From: Muribaculaceae bacterium
GTDB lineage: Bacteria > Bacteroidota > Bacteroidia > Bacteroidales > Muribaculaceae
Assembly (NCBI GenBank): GCA_009775365.1
Contig: VSPM01000053.1
Location: 1-18,925, forward strand
Length of the DNA stretch: 18,925 nucleotides
Direction: 5' to 3'
Position 1 is the stretch's first letter. Every line of letters starts with the position of its first letter. Shown piece after piece: positions 1 through 6,458 of the stretch. The translations under genes and the position numbers were made by a program. The notes under the pieces were generated by a model that saw only the letters and a list, made by a program, of their open reading frames with translations, did not search any database and was not told where the DNA came from.

Positions 1-221
1 CTGATATACATTAGTGATTCTGTGTAATAGAACAATGTTGAAAAACATGGTAAAATCCAACTCAAAAATTAGCGATTTAATTTAGGATATTTTACTGATA
101 TATAAAATATTACAACTATAAAAAGAACATAAAGCTGGAACATTTTACTGAACACCCTAAAAACTAATTGAGAAGTAGGGACCTTTTCATAACGTAGATA
201 GACTTGTTCTTAAGTTCGCGC

Positions 222-253
222 CAAAATTACTAAACGAATTTGATAAATCCAAA
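222..253 (-). promoter_or_regulatory. Leftward Bacteroidetes-type promoter
   Basis: Read on the minus strand, TTTG (253-250) is followed after exactly 20 nt by TAATTTTG (229-222). This fits the Bacteroidetes primary sigma factor consensus (TTTG, 19-21 nt, TAnnTTTG). Transcription would start near 215 and run out of the left edge. No convincing minus-strand gene lies between 215 and 1, so the product would be a gene with a long leader or a small RNA. Motif and spacing are seen; activity is inferred. Confidence 0.55.
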
Positions 254-409
254 CCAAATTTCATGTTATGCAACATATTTTTCATTATTTTTTCTCGTAA
301 ATTTCCTGTTCCTTATTCCCAATTCCTATTATAAAACGCCAAACCTGACTCAGAATCGGTTAATTCATCGTTTTACACTTAGAAAACGCCAATATATCAA
401 AATAATTAC

Positions 410-417
410 TAATTTTG
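410..417 (+). promoter_or_regulatory. Probable -7 box of the rnf operon promoter
   Basis: TAATTTTG matches the Bacteroidetes -7 consensus TAnnTTTG and lies 44 nt before the ATG at 462. Transcription would begin near 424 with a leader of about 38 nt. No TTTG is present at the expected -33 position, so this is a half-match. It supports starting the first gene at 462 and not at 240. Confidence 0.45.
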
Positions 418-461
418 CGACCAAATATACTCTCCTTAAAATTCAACATATATTTCTAAAT

Positions 462-923
462 ATGCGACAATCCTCCGTTTCAGACCATGTGGACCATTCG
501 GGAATAATCGAAAAAGTCTACCCGGCCAATAATTCCGTAAAAGTCAGAATAGACGATTCCGGAGAATGCGGCGACTGCCCGGCGGCAAAACTATGTGAGG
601 CCAACGGACAGCCGTCAAATGTTGTGACCGTTATAACTCCTCACGCCTCTTCCTATAAGAAAGGCGACATAGTCACAGTGAGAGGCACCGAACAAATGCA
701 TCACAAGGCAATCATGTATGCCACCGTTCTCCCCTGCGCATTCCTCGTTGCAGTGATGGTGGCTGTTTACCTTATAACATTCAACCAGCTGGCCGCAGCT
801 CTGTCTGGGCTTGGAGTCACAATTCTGTTCTATGTGATTCTCTGGGCCTGCCGCAATAAAATCGCCCACGAATTTGTGTTTTCAATCGTGGGAGAACCAG
901 AACGCGCCGGCACTCTGTCTTAA
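462..923 (+). CDS. RseC/SoxR-reducing-system family membrane protein, first gene of the rnf operon
   Basis: A small inner-membrane protein of 153 aa. In Enterobacteria, RseC works with the Rnf-like (Rsx) complex to keep SoxR reduced. In Bacteroidales, members commonly head rnf operons, where their exact role is unsettled. The N-terminal domain (about 10-80) has a small-barrel look and carries a cysteine cluster, C36-x2-C39-x5-C45, that could bind metal or iron-sulfur. Two hydrophobic segments follow at about 84-105 and 109-130, with a short cytoplasmic tail. The start at 462 is chosen because the frame upstream is AT-rich, crosses the -7 box at 410-417 and does not look like protein. The gene is 69 nt before rnfB and almost certainly cotranscribed with it. 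Family assignment is fairly sure; function in this organism is inferred. Confidence 0.85.
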   Translation: MRQSSVSDHVDHSGIIEKVYPANNSVKVRIDDSGECGDCPAAKLCEANGQPSNVVTVITPHASSYKKGDIVTVRGTEQMHHKAIMYATVLPCAFLVAVMVAVYLITFNQLAAALSGLGVTILFYVILWACRNKIAHEFVFSIVGEPERAGTLS

Positions 924-929
924 ACTCAT

Positions 930-971
930 ATAAACCATTCTAATACTTTTATAAACCCTTCTAATACTTTT
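930..971 (+). repeat. Two tandem copies of a 21-bp unit between the rseC-like gene and rnfB
   Basis: Positions 930-950 and 951-971 are the same 21-bp sequence with one difference (A at 937, C at 958). Each copy contains TAATACTTTT, close to but not matching TAnnTTTG. The repeat fills most of the 69-nt gap before rnfB. It could be an operator, a duplicated weak promoter, or a neutral duplication. Confidence 0.85.
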
Positions 972-992
972 TCAGAAGAATCAACACTCATT

Positions 993-1823
993 ATGGTAAC
1001 AGCCTCTATTATCGTTTTAGGCGTAATCGGAATCATTGCAGCCATTCTTCTCTTTTTGGCGGCTAAGAAATTTTATGTCTATGAAGATCCTCGCATAGGT
1101 GAAATAGAAAAGATCCTTCCAGGAGCCAATTGCGGAGGATGCGGATTCTCAGGATGCCATGCGTTTGCTGTGGAATGCGCCAATGCCTCCTCCCTCTCAG
1201 GTCTTAACTGCACAGGAGTAGATGCCGAAGGCATGAAAAAAATAGCCGGAATCGTCGGGCTTGCCGCAGTGGCTGCCCAGAAAAAGGTTGCAATCGTGAA
1301 GTGCAGCGCATCGTGCGAAAACCGTGACCCTCGCAACCATTATGACGGCGTGCGGTCATGCGCAATAGAATCAGCTCTTTATCAAGGTGAATCCGACTGC
1401 ATTTACGGCTGTCTCGGATGTGGCGACTGCGTGGCCGCATGTCCTTTCGGAGCTATGCAAATGGAGCCGGGAGAAACTCTTCCGCACATCGACCTCAATA
1501 AATGCACAGGATGTGGCAAATGCGTGGAGGCATGTCCCCGAAATCTTTGCGAGCTTGTGCCATATAATGAAGGCCGCCCTATCGTGTGGGTTGCTTGCGC
1601 CAATCGCGACCGCGGGCCGGTGGCCATGAAAGAATGTGGAGTGGCATGCATAGGATGCACAAAATGCAGGAAAGTATGCCCGAACGAAGCTCCGGCAATC
1701 GCTTCGTTTCTCGCACACATTGAGCAAGAAAAATGCACATCGTGCGGAGAGTGCATAAAAGCCTGCCCTCGCCACACAATAGTGAGCACTTCACCAATCA
1801 ACAGTAATACAACAGTAATCTGA
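993..1823 (+). CDS. rnfB: Rnf complex subunit RnfB, polyferredoxin
   Basis: The cytoplasmic electron-entry subunit of the ion-translocating ferredoxin:NAD+ oxidoreductase, 276 aa. One N-terminal membrane anchor (about 5-25) is followed by the Fe-S domain with C47-x2-C50-x4-C55-x17-C73. Further family cysteines lie at 104, 108, 123 and 136. Four ferredoxin-type quartets follow: 140/143/146/150, 171/174/177/181, 219/222/225/229 and 248/251/254/258. This is the long form with extra ferredoxin modules, as in anaerobes; E. coli RsxB has only two such modules. It contains 28 cysteines in all. By family knowledge it accepts electrons from reduced ferredoxin and passes them towards the membrane subunits. 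It starts 69 nt after the RseC-like gene and ends 25 nt before rnfC. The ATG at 993 directly precedes the anchor. Confidence 0.95.
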   Translation: MVTASIIVLGVIGIIAAILLFLAAKKFYVYEDPRIGEIEKILPGANCGGCGFSGCHAFAVECANASSLSGLNCTGVDAEGMKKIAGIVGLAAVAAQKKVAIVKCSASCENRDPRNHYDGVRSCAIESALYQGESDCIYGCLGCGDCVAACPFGAMQMEPGETLPHIDLNKCTGCGKCVEACPRNLCELVPYNEGRPIVWVACANRDRGPVAMKECGVACIGCTKCRKVCPNEAPAIASFLAHIEQEKCTSCGECIKACPRHTIVSTSPINSNTTVI

Positions 1824-1848
1824 TTCCTCACAATACAATATCGATAAA

Positions 1849-3162
1849 ATGAAAACTTTTCTAAAAGGCGGCATACATCCGCCTGAATATAAAATAACCG
1901 CAGACTCCCCTATTGTCAGACTTCCGATTCCTCCTGAATTGAGAATAATGCTTTCTCAGTGCATCGGAGCTCCGTCAAAAGCTATCGTAAAACCGGGCGA
2001 CCATGTATCGGCAGGACAAATTATTGCAGAGGCCGGCGGCTTTGTGGGCGCACCGATCCACTCTCCTGTGAATGGCACTGTGAAAAAGATTGAGCCGACA
2101 AGAACAGCACAAGGCATTTGGCAGGATTCTATCGTGATTGCTCCGGATGAAGAGAGTGTGGAAAATGCTCCTGATCAGATCAGATCAGATCAAGAAGTAG
2201 ACAATCTTTCACCGGAAGATGTGATAGCCATTGTGGGCGAAGCCGGAATTGTGGGACTTGGCGGCGCCACATTCCCGACACGCGTGAAGCTAAGCGTGCC
2301 AAAAGGGAAGACTGCAACCACTGTGCTGATAAACGGCGCTGAATGCGAGCCTTGCCTGACATGCGACGACGCTTTGATGCGCTCCGAAGCTGATAAAATT
2401 GCAAAAGGCACTCTGCTGATAATGAAAGCCACTGGCGCAACCGAAGGTTATATCGGAATAGAAGAAAACAAACCCAGGGCTATCGAAGCCATGAAAAAAG
2501 CCTCGGAGGCTTATTCTAATCTCAGCGTAGTCACACTAAAGAAAAAATACCCTCAAGGCGGAGAGAAGCAGCTTATCTATGCGATAACCGGAAAGACAGT
2601 TCCTGCCGGAGCACTACCTATTGAAACCGGGTGCATAGTCGACAATGTGGCTACAGCATTTGCCATATATGAGGCGGTATACACCGGACGCCCTTCAACA
2701 GAACGGATTCTGACGGTCACCGGCCCTGAGGTGACTAATCCCGGAAACTATCTTGTGAAAAACGGCACCCCGCTCTCATTTATTCTCGAATATGCCGGCG
2801 GCCTCCCGGAAGACACCGGCAAAGTCATAGCCGGAGGGCCGATGATGGGTCGCGCAATATCCACAATTGAAGCAACTGCCACTAAAGGCTTGTCAGGGCT
2901 CGTGGTGCTGCCTCAGTCGGTAGCGCTGCGAAAACAGGAAGGGCCTTGCATAAGATGTGCAAAATGTGTCAGCGTATGTCCGATGGGGCTTGAGCCCTAC
3001 CTGATGATACTGCAGGCCGACATGAAAATGTGGGACGAAATGTCACAACACGGCGTGATGAATTGCCTTGAATGCGGGTGCTGCTCATATGCCTGCCCCT
3101 CACACCGCCCTATTCTCGACATGATTAAACTTGGCAAACAAGAACTAAGAAAGAAAAAATAA
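1849..3162 (+). CDS. rnfC: Rnf complex subunit RnfC, NADH/FMN-binding
   Basis: The peripheral subunit that reduces NAD+ in the Rnf complex, 437 aa. The N-terminus has the family signature GGIHPPE (7-13). The nucleotide/FMN-binding region has GLGGATFPTRVKL (136-148), a GAECEP motif (163-168) and the YPQGGEKQLI stretch (234-243). Two [4Fe-4S] clusters lie near the C-terminus: C367/370/373/377 and C406/409/412/416, with an extra C411. The linker at about 108-116 is encoded by four tandem GATCA units (2173-2192). Length is normal for a Bacteroidetes RnfC without the long C-terminal extension seen in gammaproteobacteria. It sits between rnfB (25-nt gap) and rnfD (42-nt gap). Identification is secure. 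Confidence 0.97.
   Translation: MKTFLKGGIHPPEYKITADSPIVRLPIPPELRIMLSQCIGAPSKAIVKPGDHVSAGQIIAEAGGFVGAPIHSPVNGTVKKIEPTRTAQGIWQDSIVIAPDEESVENAPDQIRSDQEVDNLSPEDVIAIVGEAGIVGLGGATFPTRVKLSVPKGKTATTVLINGAECEPCLTCDDALMRSEADKIAKGTLLIMKATGATEGYIGIEENKPRAIEAMKKASEAYSNLSVVTLKKKYPQGGEKQLIYAITGKTVPAGALPIETGCIVDNVATAFAIYEAVYTGRPSTERILTVTGPEVTNPGNYLVKNGTPLSFILEYAGGLPEDTGKVIAGGPMMGRAISTIEATATKGLSGLVVLPQSVALRKQEGPCIRCAKCVSVCPMGLEPYLMILQADMKMWDEMSQHGVMNCLECGCCSYACPSHRPILDMIKLGKQELRKKK
2173..2192 (+). repeat. Pentanucleotide repeat (GATCA)x4 inside rnfC
   Basis: Four perfect tandem GATCA units lie in the rnfC reading frame, coding a short polar linker between the N-terminal domain and the nucleotide-binding domain. 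Because the unit is not a multiple of three, gain or loss of one copy would shift the frame. Confidence 0.9.
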
Positions 3163-3204
3163 TCTCCGGCAAATATCAATTATTATTCAGACCATCGATT
3201 CATT

Positions 3205-4185
3205 ATGAACAAACTGACAATATCGCTTTCCCCTCACATACATTCCGGCGACAGCATAAACCGCAGGATGTGGAATGTGGTGATTGCCTTGCTTCCCGCC
3301 CTGGCCGTAGCGTTGTGGACATTCGGGCTCCCCGCCCTGTGGGTCACTCTGGTGAGCGTTGGCTCATGCCTGCTTGCCGAATGGCTTATAGCCCGCTTCC
3401 TTCTCCACAAGCCTTGCACACTTTCCAACGGGTCGGCCCTCATAACAGGACTGCTCCTTGCGTTTAATCTACCGAGCATCCTCCCTCTTTGGATGGTGGC
3501 TATCGGCGCAATAGTGGCCATAGGCATCGGCAAAATGAGTTTTGGAGGACTTGGATGCAATATATGGAATCCGGCTCTTGTAGGCCGAGTGTTTCTGCTA
3601 ATATCGTTCCCTGCGGCAATGACGACATGGCCCACCGGTGTTTCCTCGGCTTTCAACGGTTTCACAGGAGCCTCCACACAATCTGACGCCGACACGGGGG
3701 CTACACTTCTCACACATCTGAATTCCGGCGACGTTTCAATGGCCGACTACAACGTGCTCGACATGGCCATCGGCCAAATGAACGGATCGCTTGGTGAAGT
3801 CGGAGCATTTGCAATACTTATAGGATTGGCCTATCTTCTTATCACTCGCACAATCACATGGCACATCCCGGTGTCGATACTTGCATCAGCCGCCCTGTTT
3901 TCATGGGCATTCGGAGGCAATCCGGTTCTCGACCTGCTTGCCGGAGGATTGATGCTCGGAGCTGTGTTCATGGCAACTGACTATGTGACATCGCCAATGA
4001 CCCACTCCGGTCAACTCCTTTTTGGGTTCATGATCGGATTGATCACAATAATTATCCGGAAATATGGGGCCTATCCTGAGGGAGTGTCGTTCGCCATACT
4101 CCTAATGAACAGCTTTGTGCCTTTAATCAACAGATATTTCAGGCCCGCAATTTTCGGAGAAAAAGAAAGGAGGCAGACAGCATGA
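3205..4185 (+). CDS. rnfD: Rnf complex subunit RnfD, flavinylated membrane protein
   Basis: An integral membrane subunit of 326 aa, homologous to NqrB, with about nine to ten predicted membrane segments. It carries covalent FMN. The attachment motif is TGAT at 164-167 in a periplasmic loop, and Thr167 is the expected FMN-bearing residue. Other family signatures are NPALVGRVFL (122-131), FMATDYVTSP (255-264) and RKYGAYPEGVSFAILLMN (285-302). Its role is electron transfer across the membrane coupled to Na+ or H+ movement. The stop codon overlaps the rnfG start (ATGA, 4182-4185), and the 3' end contains the rnfG ribosome-binding site. The ATG at 3205 begins the conserved N-terminus that precedes the first membrane helix. 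Flavinylation would need an ApbE-type transferase, which is not in this window. Confidence 0.97.
   Translation: MNKLTISLSPHIHSGDSINRRMWNVVIALLPALAVALWTFGLPALWVTLVSVGSCLLAEWLIARFLLHKPCTLSNGSALITGLLLAFNLPSILPLWMVAIGAIVAIGIGKMSFGGLGCNIWNPALVGRVFLLISFPAAMTTWPTGVSSAFNGFTGASTQSDADTGATLLTHLNSGDVSMADYNVLDMAIGQMNGSLGEVGAFAILIGLAYLLITRTITWHIPVSILASAALFSWAFGGNPVLDLLAGGLMLGAVFMATDYVTSPMTHSGQLLFGFMIGLITIIIRKYGAYPEGVSFAILLMNSFVPLINRYFRPAIFGEKERRQTA
4166..4173 (+). promoter_or_regulatory. Shine-Dalgarno sequence for rnfG inside the rnfD 3' end
   Basis: AAAGGAGG lies 8 nt before the rnfG ATG at 4182. Strong Shine-Dalgarno sequences are rare in Bacteroidetes, and the other starts examined here lack one. It fixes the rnfG start and could support reinitiation at the overlapping ATGA. 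Confidence 0.7.
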
Positions 4186-4784
4186 AGAAATTAGCGTCAA
4201 CTCTCCCCAACATGATTCTTTCTCTTGGGGCAGTAACAATTATAGCCGGGTCGATTCTTGGAAGCGTCTACACTGTCACCAAAGAGCCGATTGCCAGACA
4301 AGAGGCCGCGCAACAGCAGCAGGCAATTGCGGATGTTGCCCCTTCATTCGATAATAACCCTGAGTCAGATAAATGGGAAACCACTATCGACGGCAACACT
4401 TTCACGGTCTATCCTGCATACAAAGACGGCAAACTCGCCGGAGCTGCGGTGAAAGGCTCGACAATGAACGGATTTGCCGGAGAAATCGTCGTGATGTGCG
4501 GATTTGAAGCAGATGGCACTGTGAAAGACTACCGGGTGCTGCGTCAGGCAGAGACTCCTGGACTTGGCACAAAAATGGAGGCATGGTTCCGCGACCCGAC
4601 CGGGGCACGCTCTGTCATAGGCAAGAACCCTGAGAACACTTCTTTTAATGTCACAAAAGATTCCGGCGGCCAAATCGACGGAATCACTGCCGCCACAATA
4701 TCGTCGAGAGCATTCCTTGAGACAATGCGCAACGCATTCGAGGCTTTCAAGAGTTATAAAAATTCAGAATCGTCGAAGAAATGA
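4182..4784 (+). CDS. rnfG: Rnf complex subunit RnfG, FMN-binding
   Basis: A 200-aa subunit homologous to NqrC. One N-terminal membrane helix (about 9-31) holds a periplasmic FMN-bind domain. The substrate region ETPGLGTKM (124-132) is typical. The flavin-attachment motif reads D166-G-I-T-A-A-T172, so the usual S/T-G-A-T is T-A-A-T here, and Thr172 is the expected FMN site. In the family this subunit carries electrons between RnfD and the other membrane subunits on the periplasmic side. It overlaps rnfD by 4 nt and rnfE by 4 nt (ATGA at 4781), so translation is likely coupled in both directions. A strong ribosome-binding site at 4166-4173 supports the start. Identification is secure; full flavinylation is inferred. 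Confidence 0.96.
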   Translation: MKKLASTLPNMILSLGAVTIIAGSILGSVYTVTKEPIARQEAAQQQQAIADVAPSFDNNPESDKWETTIDGNTFTVYPAYKDGKLAGAAVKGSTMNGFAGEIVVMCGFEADGTVKDYRVLRQAETPGLGTKMEAWFRDPTGARSVIGKNPENTSFNVTKDSGGQIDGITAATISSRAFLETMRNAFEAFKSYKNSESSKK

Positions 4785-5371
4785 AAAACTACTGGAAAAT
4801 ACTATATAACGGAATTGTCCCGAGCAACCCTGTTTTTGTATTGTTGCTTGGAATGTGCGCCACACTCGGCACCACTTCTTCTGCCTACAACGGCATGATG
4901 ATGGGAATTGCCACGGCAGCGGTGCTCTTATGCTCAAACGTGGTTATATCACTCGTAAAAAACTTAGTGCCCGACAAAGTAAGGATTCCTGCCTTCATCG
5001 TCATCATAGCATCGTTTGTGACAGTGCTGCAACTTGTGGTAAACGCGTGGCTGCCTTCGCTCAATGCTTCGCTCGGCATATTTATCCCCCTGATTGTGGT
5101 TAACTGCATCCTTCTGGGACGCGCTGAAGCATTTGCAAGCAAAAACGGGGTGTTTGCATCATTTCTCGACGGACTTGGCACCGGAATAGGGTTCACACTC
5201 GCTCTTGTGCTTCTTGGCGGAACCCGCGAGATTCTGGGCACCGGTAAAATATTCGGGGCCGAAATCTTTCCGGAAGACTACGGCATGCTTCTTTTCGTGC
5301 TTGCCCCCGGAGCCTTCATCGCCTTAGGCTACCTGATAGCCATTGTCAATAAACTTCGTAAAACCTGCTGA
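4781..5371 (+). CDS. rnfE: Rnf complex subunit RnfE
   Basis: A 196-aa integral membrane subunit homologous to NqrD, with about six helices. It pairs with RnfA as an inverted, interlocking half of the ion channel. In solved Nqr/Rnf structures, two cysteines from each of the two subunits hold an iron or [2Fe-2S] centre in the membrane. The matching residues here are C26 (in GMCATLG) and C109 (in VVNCILLGRAEAF, residues 106-118). The usual proline after the first cysteine (GxCPxL) is alanine here. The conserved REILGTG loop is at 149-155. The start overlaps the rnfG stop, and rnfA follows after 5 nt. Confidence 0.96.
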   Translation: MKNYWKILYNGIVPSNPVFVLLLGMCATLGTTSSAYNGMMMGIATAAVLLCSNVVISLVKNLVPDKVRIPAFIVIIASFVTVLQLVVNAWLPSLNASLGIFIPLIVVNCILLGRAEAFASKNGVFASFLDGLGTGIGFTLALVLLGGTREILGTGKIFGAEIFPEDYGMLLFVLAPGAFIALGYLIAIVNKLRKTC

Positions 5372-5376
5372 CCGAA

Positions 5377-5955
5377 ATGCTGACATATATATCTATCATC
5401 GTAACAGCGATATTCATCAATAATATCGTCTTCTCCCAATTTCTTGGCATATGCCCGTTTTTAGGGGTGTCGAAAAAAACAAGCTCTGCACTCGGCATGG
5501 GCGCGGCTGTCACTTTTGTAACAACAATAGCCACAGTAGTGGCATGGCTGCTACAGACGTATGTGCTCAACCCCTTGGGATTGCAATTCCTGCAGACAAT
5601 AGTCTTTATTCTTGTGATAGCTTTCCTTGTGCAGCTGCTTGAAATCATAATGAAAAAGACTGTCCCTGCGCTTTATCAGGCTCTCGGTGTGTTCCTGCCG
5701 CTTATCACCACCAACTGCGCCGTGCTCGGCGTGGCAATCCTTGTGATACAAAAAGGATTTAACCTGATAGAGGCCGTCACCTACGGCATTTCCACCTCTT
5801 TAGGATTCACGCTCGCCCTATGGATATTTGCAGGCATACGTGAGCAATTAGAGTTGATGCCGCTCCCACGCGCCATGAAAGGAGTGCCCATAGCCCTCAT
5901 ATGCGCCGGCATCCTCGCCATGGCGTTCATGGGCTTCTCCGGAATCAAATTCTGA
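5377..5955 (+). CDS. rnfA: Rnf complex subunit RnfA
   Basis: A 192-aa integral membrane subunit homologous to NqrE, with about six helices. It is the partner of RnfE in the membrane core. The cluster ligands expected from structures of the family are C26 (in FLGICPFLG, 22-30) and C114 (in TTNCAVLG, 111-118). The segment NNIVFSQFLG near the N-terminus and the GFTLALWIFAGIRE stretch (143-156) are family signatures. It starts 5 nt after rnfE and is the last gene of the operon. No clear terminator hairpin follows: the next 140 nt are AT-rich, with only a weak 5-bp inverted repeat near 5988. Identification is secure. Confidence 0.97.
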   Translation: MLTYISIIVTAIFINNIVFSQFLGICPFLGVSKKTSSALGMGAAVTFVTTIATVVAWLLQTYVLNPLGLQFLQTIVFILVIAFLVQLLEIIMKKTVPALYQALGVFLPLITTNCAVLGVAILVIQKGFNLIEAVTYGISTSLGFTLALWIFAGIREQLELMPLPRAMKGVPIALICAGILAMAFMGFSGIKF

Positions 5956-6097
5956 TTAGCCTCAACACTCATTTTTTCTTCTTCCCCTCAGAAAAATTTA
6001 ATCTGATGCCTCACATTTTTCATTAGTAATAATCTTCTATTTTTCAATGAGTTCCTTATTCTTGATAAAAATTATTATTAAAAAAGCTTGAAAAATA

Positions 6098-6129
6098 TTT
6101 GGAAGATTCAAAAAAAGTGGCTAACTTTG
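6098..6129 (+). promoter_or_regulatory. Consensus promoter for tRNA-His
   Basis: TTTG (6098-6101), a 20-nt spacer and TAACTTTG (6122-6129) match the Bacteroidetes promoter consensus exactly. The predicted start is near 6136. This leaves a leader of about 57 nt, containing an 8-bp hairpin (6140-6147 with 6172-6179, one G-U pair), before the mature tRNA. Confidence 0.8.
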
Positions 6130-6192
6130 CATCGCTTTTCGGGAGAAAACCTTGCGAAGCCTTTAGTGGAATTCTCTCGGTAAAGCAATATG

Positions 6193-6266
6193 GTGGATGT
6201 AGCTCAGTTGGTTAGAGCGACGGATTGTGGTTCCGTAGGTCGTGGGTTCGAGCCCCATCTTCCACC
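6193..6266 (+). tRNA. tRNA-His (anticodon GTG)
   Basis: The cloverleaf folds by eye: acceptor arm 6193-6199 with 6259-6265, D arm from 6202, a perfect 5-bp anticodon stem (6220-6224 with 6232-6236) and a T arm with TTCGAGC loop (6247-6253). The anticodon GTG is at 6227-6229. The histidine identity base G(-1) is encoded at 6192 and faces C73 at 6266, as expected for bacterial tRNA-His. The 3' CCA is not encoded, so it must be added. One U-U mismatch lies in the acceptor stem (positions 6 and 67). A promoter precedes and a strong terminator follows, making a single-gene unit. Confidence 0.95.
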
Positions 6267-6272
6267 CTCTTT

Positions 6273-6304
6273 AAGGAAGCCGGACTTTTCAGTCCGGCTT
6301 CCTT
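6273..6304 (+). terminator. Intrinsic terminator of the tRNA-His unit
   Basis: A perfect 13-bp inverted repeat (6273-6285 with 6292-6304), extended by one more T-A pair to leave a 4-nt TTTC loop. The downstream T-tract is weak (GTTCTT). It begins only 7 nt after the tRNA. Confidence 0.75.
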
Positions 6305-6458
6305 GTTCTTGCTCCATAGCTTGCAATTGGCTTGCCGCTGACCCCAACTTTCACCCTTTAATGATTCCGGGTGTTAAACTATGTTAGCCAACTAATGTCT
6401 TAATTGAGTGAATATGTTAATCACAGGTAAAAATTCTTAATACTTAACACGATTCCCA

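Larger units (their letters stand above)
1..461. other. AT-rich non-coding region upstream of the rnf operon
   Basis: No credible gene is visible on either strand. A frame open from 240 into the rseC-like gene exists, but its first 74 residues look like translated AT-rich DNA and lie across the promoter. The stretch carries a leftward promoter (222-253), a rightward -7 box (410-417), and a 10-nt direct repeat, ATTTTACTGA, at 89-98 and 142-151. It is probably the intergenic space between a leftward gene outside the window and the rnf operon. Confidence 0.6.

Noticed and set aside
89..151. Direct repeat ATTTTACTGA (89-98, 142-151)
   Set aside because: Only 10 nt in AT-rich DNA; easily chance.
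240..461. N-terminal extension of the RseC-like protein to an ATG at 240
   Set aside because: The extra 74 residues are AT-driven, resemble no family, and span the -7 box at 410-417; the ATG at 462 begins the conserved part.
6352..6373. CACCC/GGGTG inverted repeat before the outer membrane barrel gene
   Set aside because: A 5-bp stem with a 12-nt loop is too weak to call an operator or terminator.
6190..6387. 65-codon frame across the tRNA
   Set aside because: It is the tRNA-His and its terminator read as protein.
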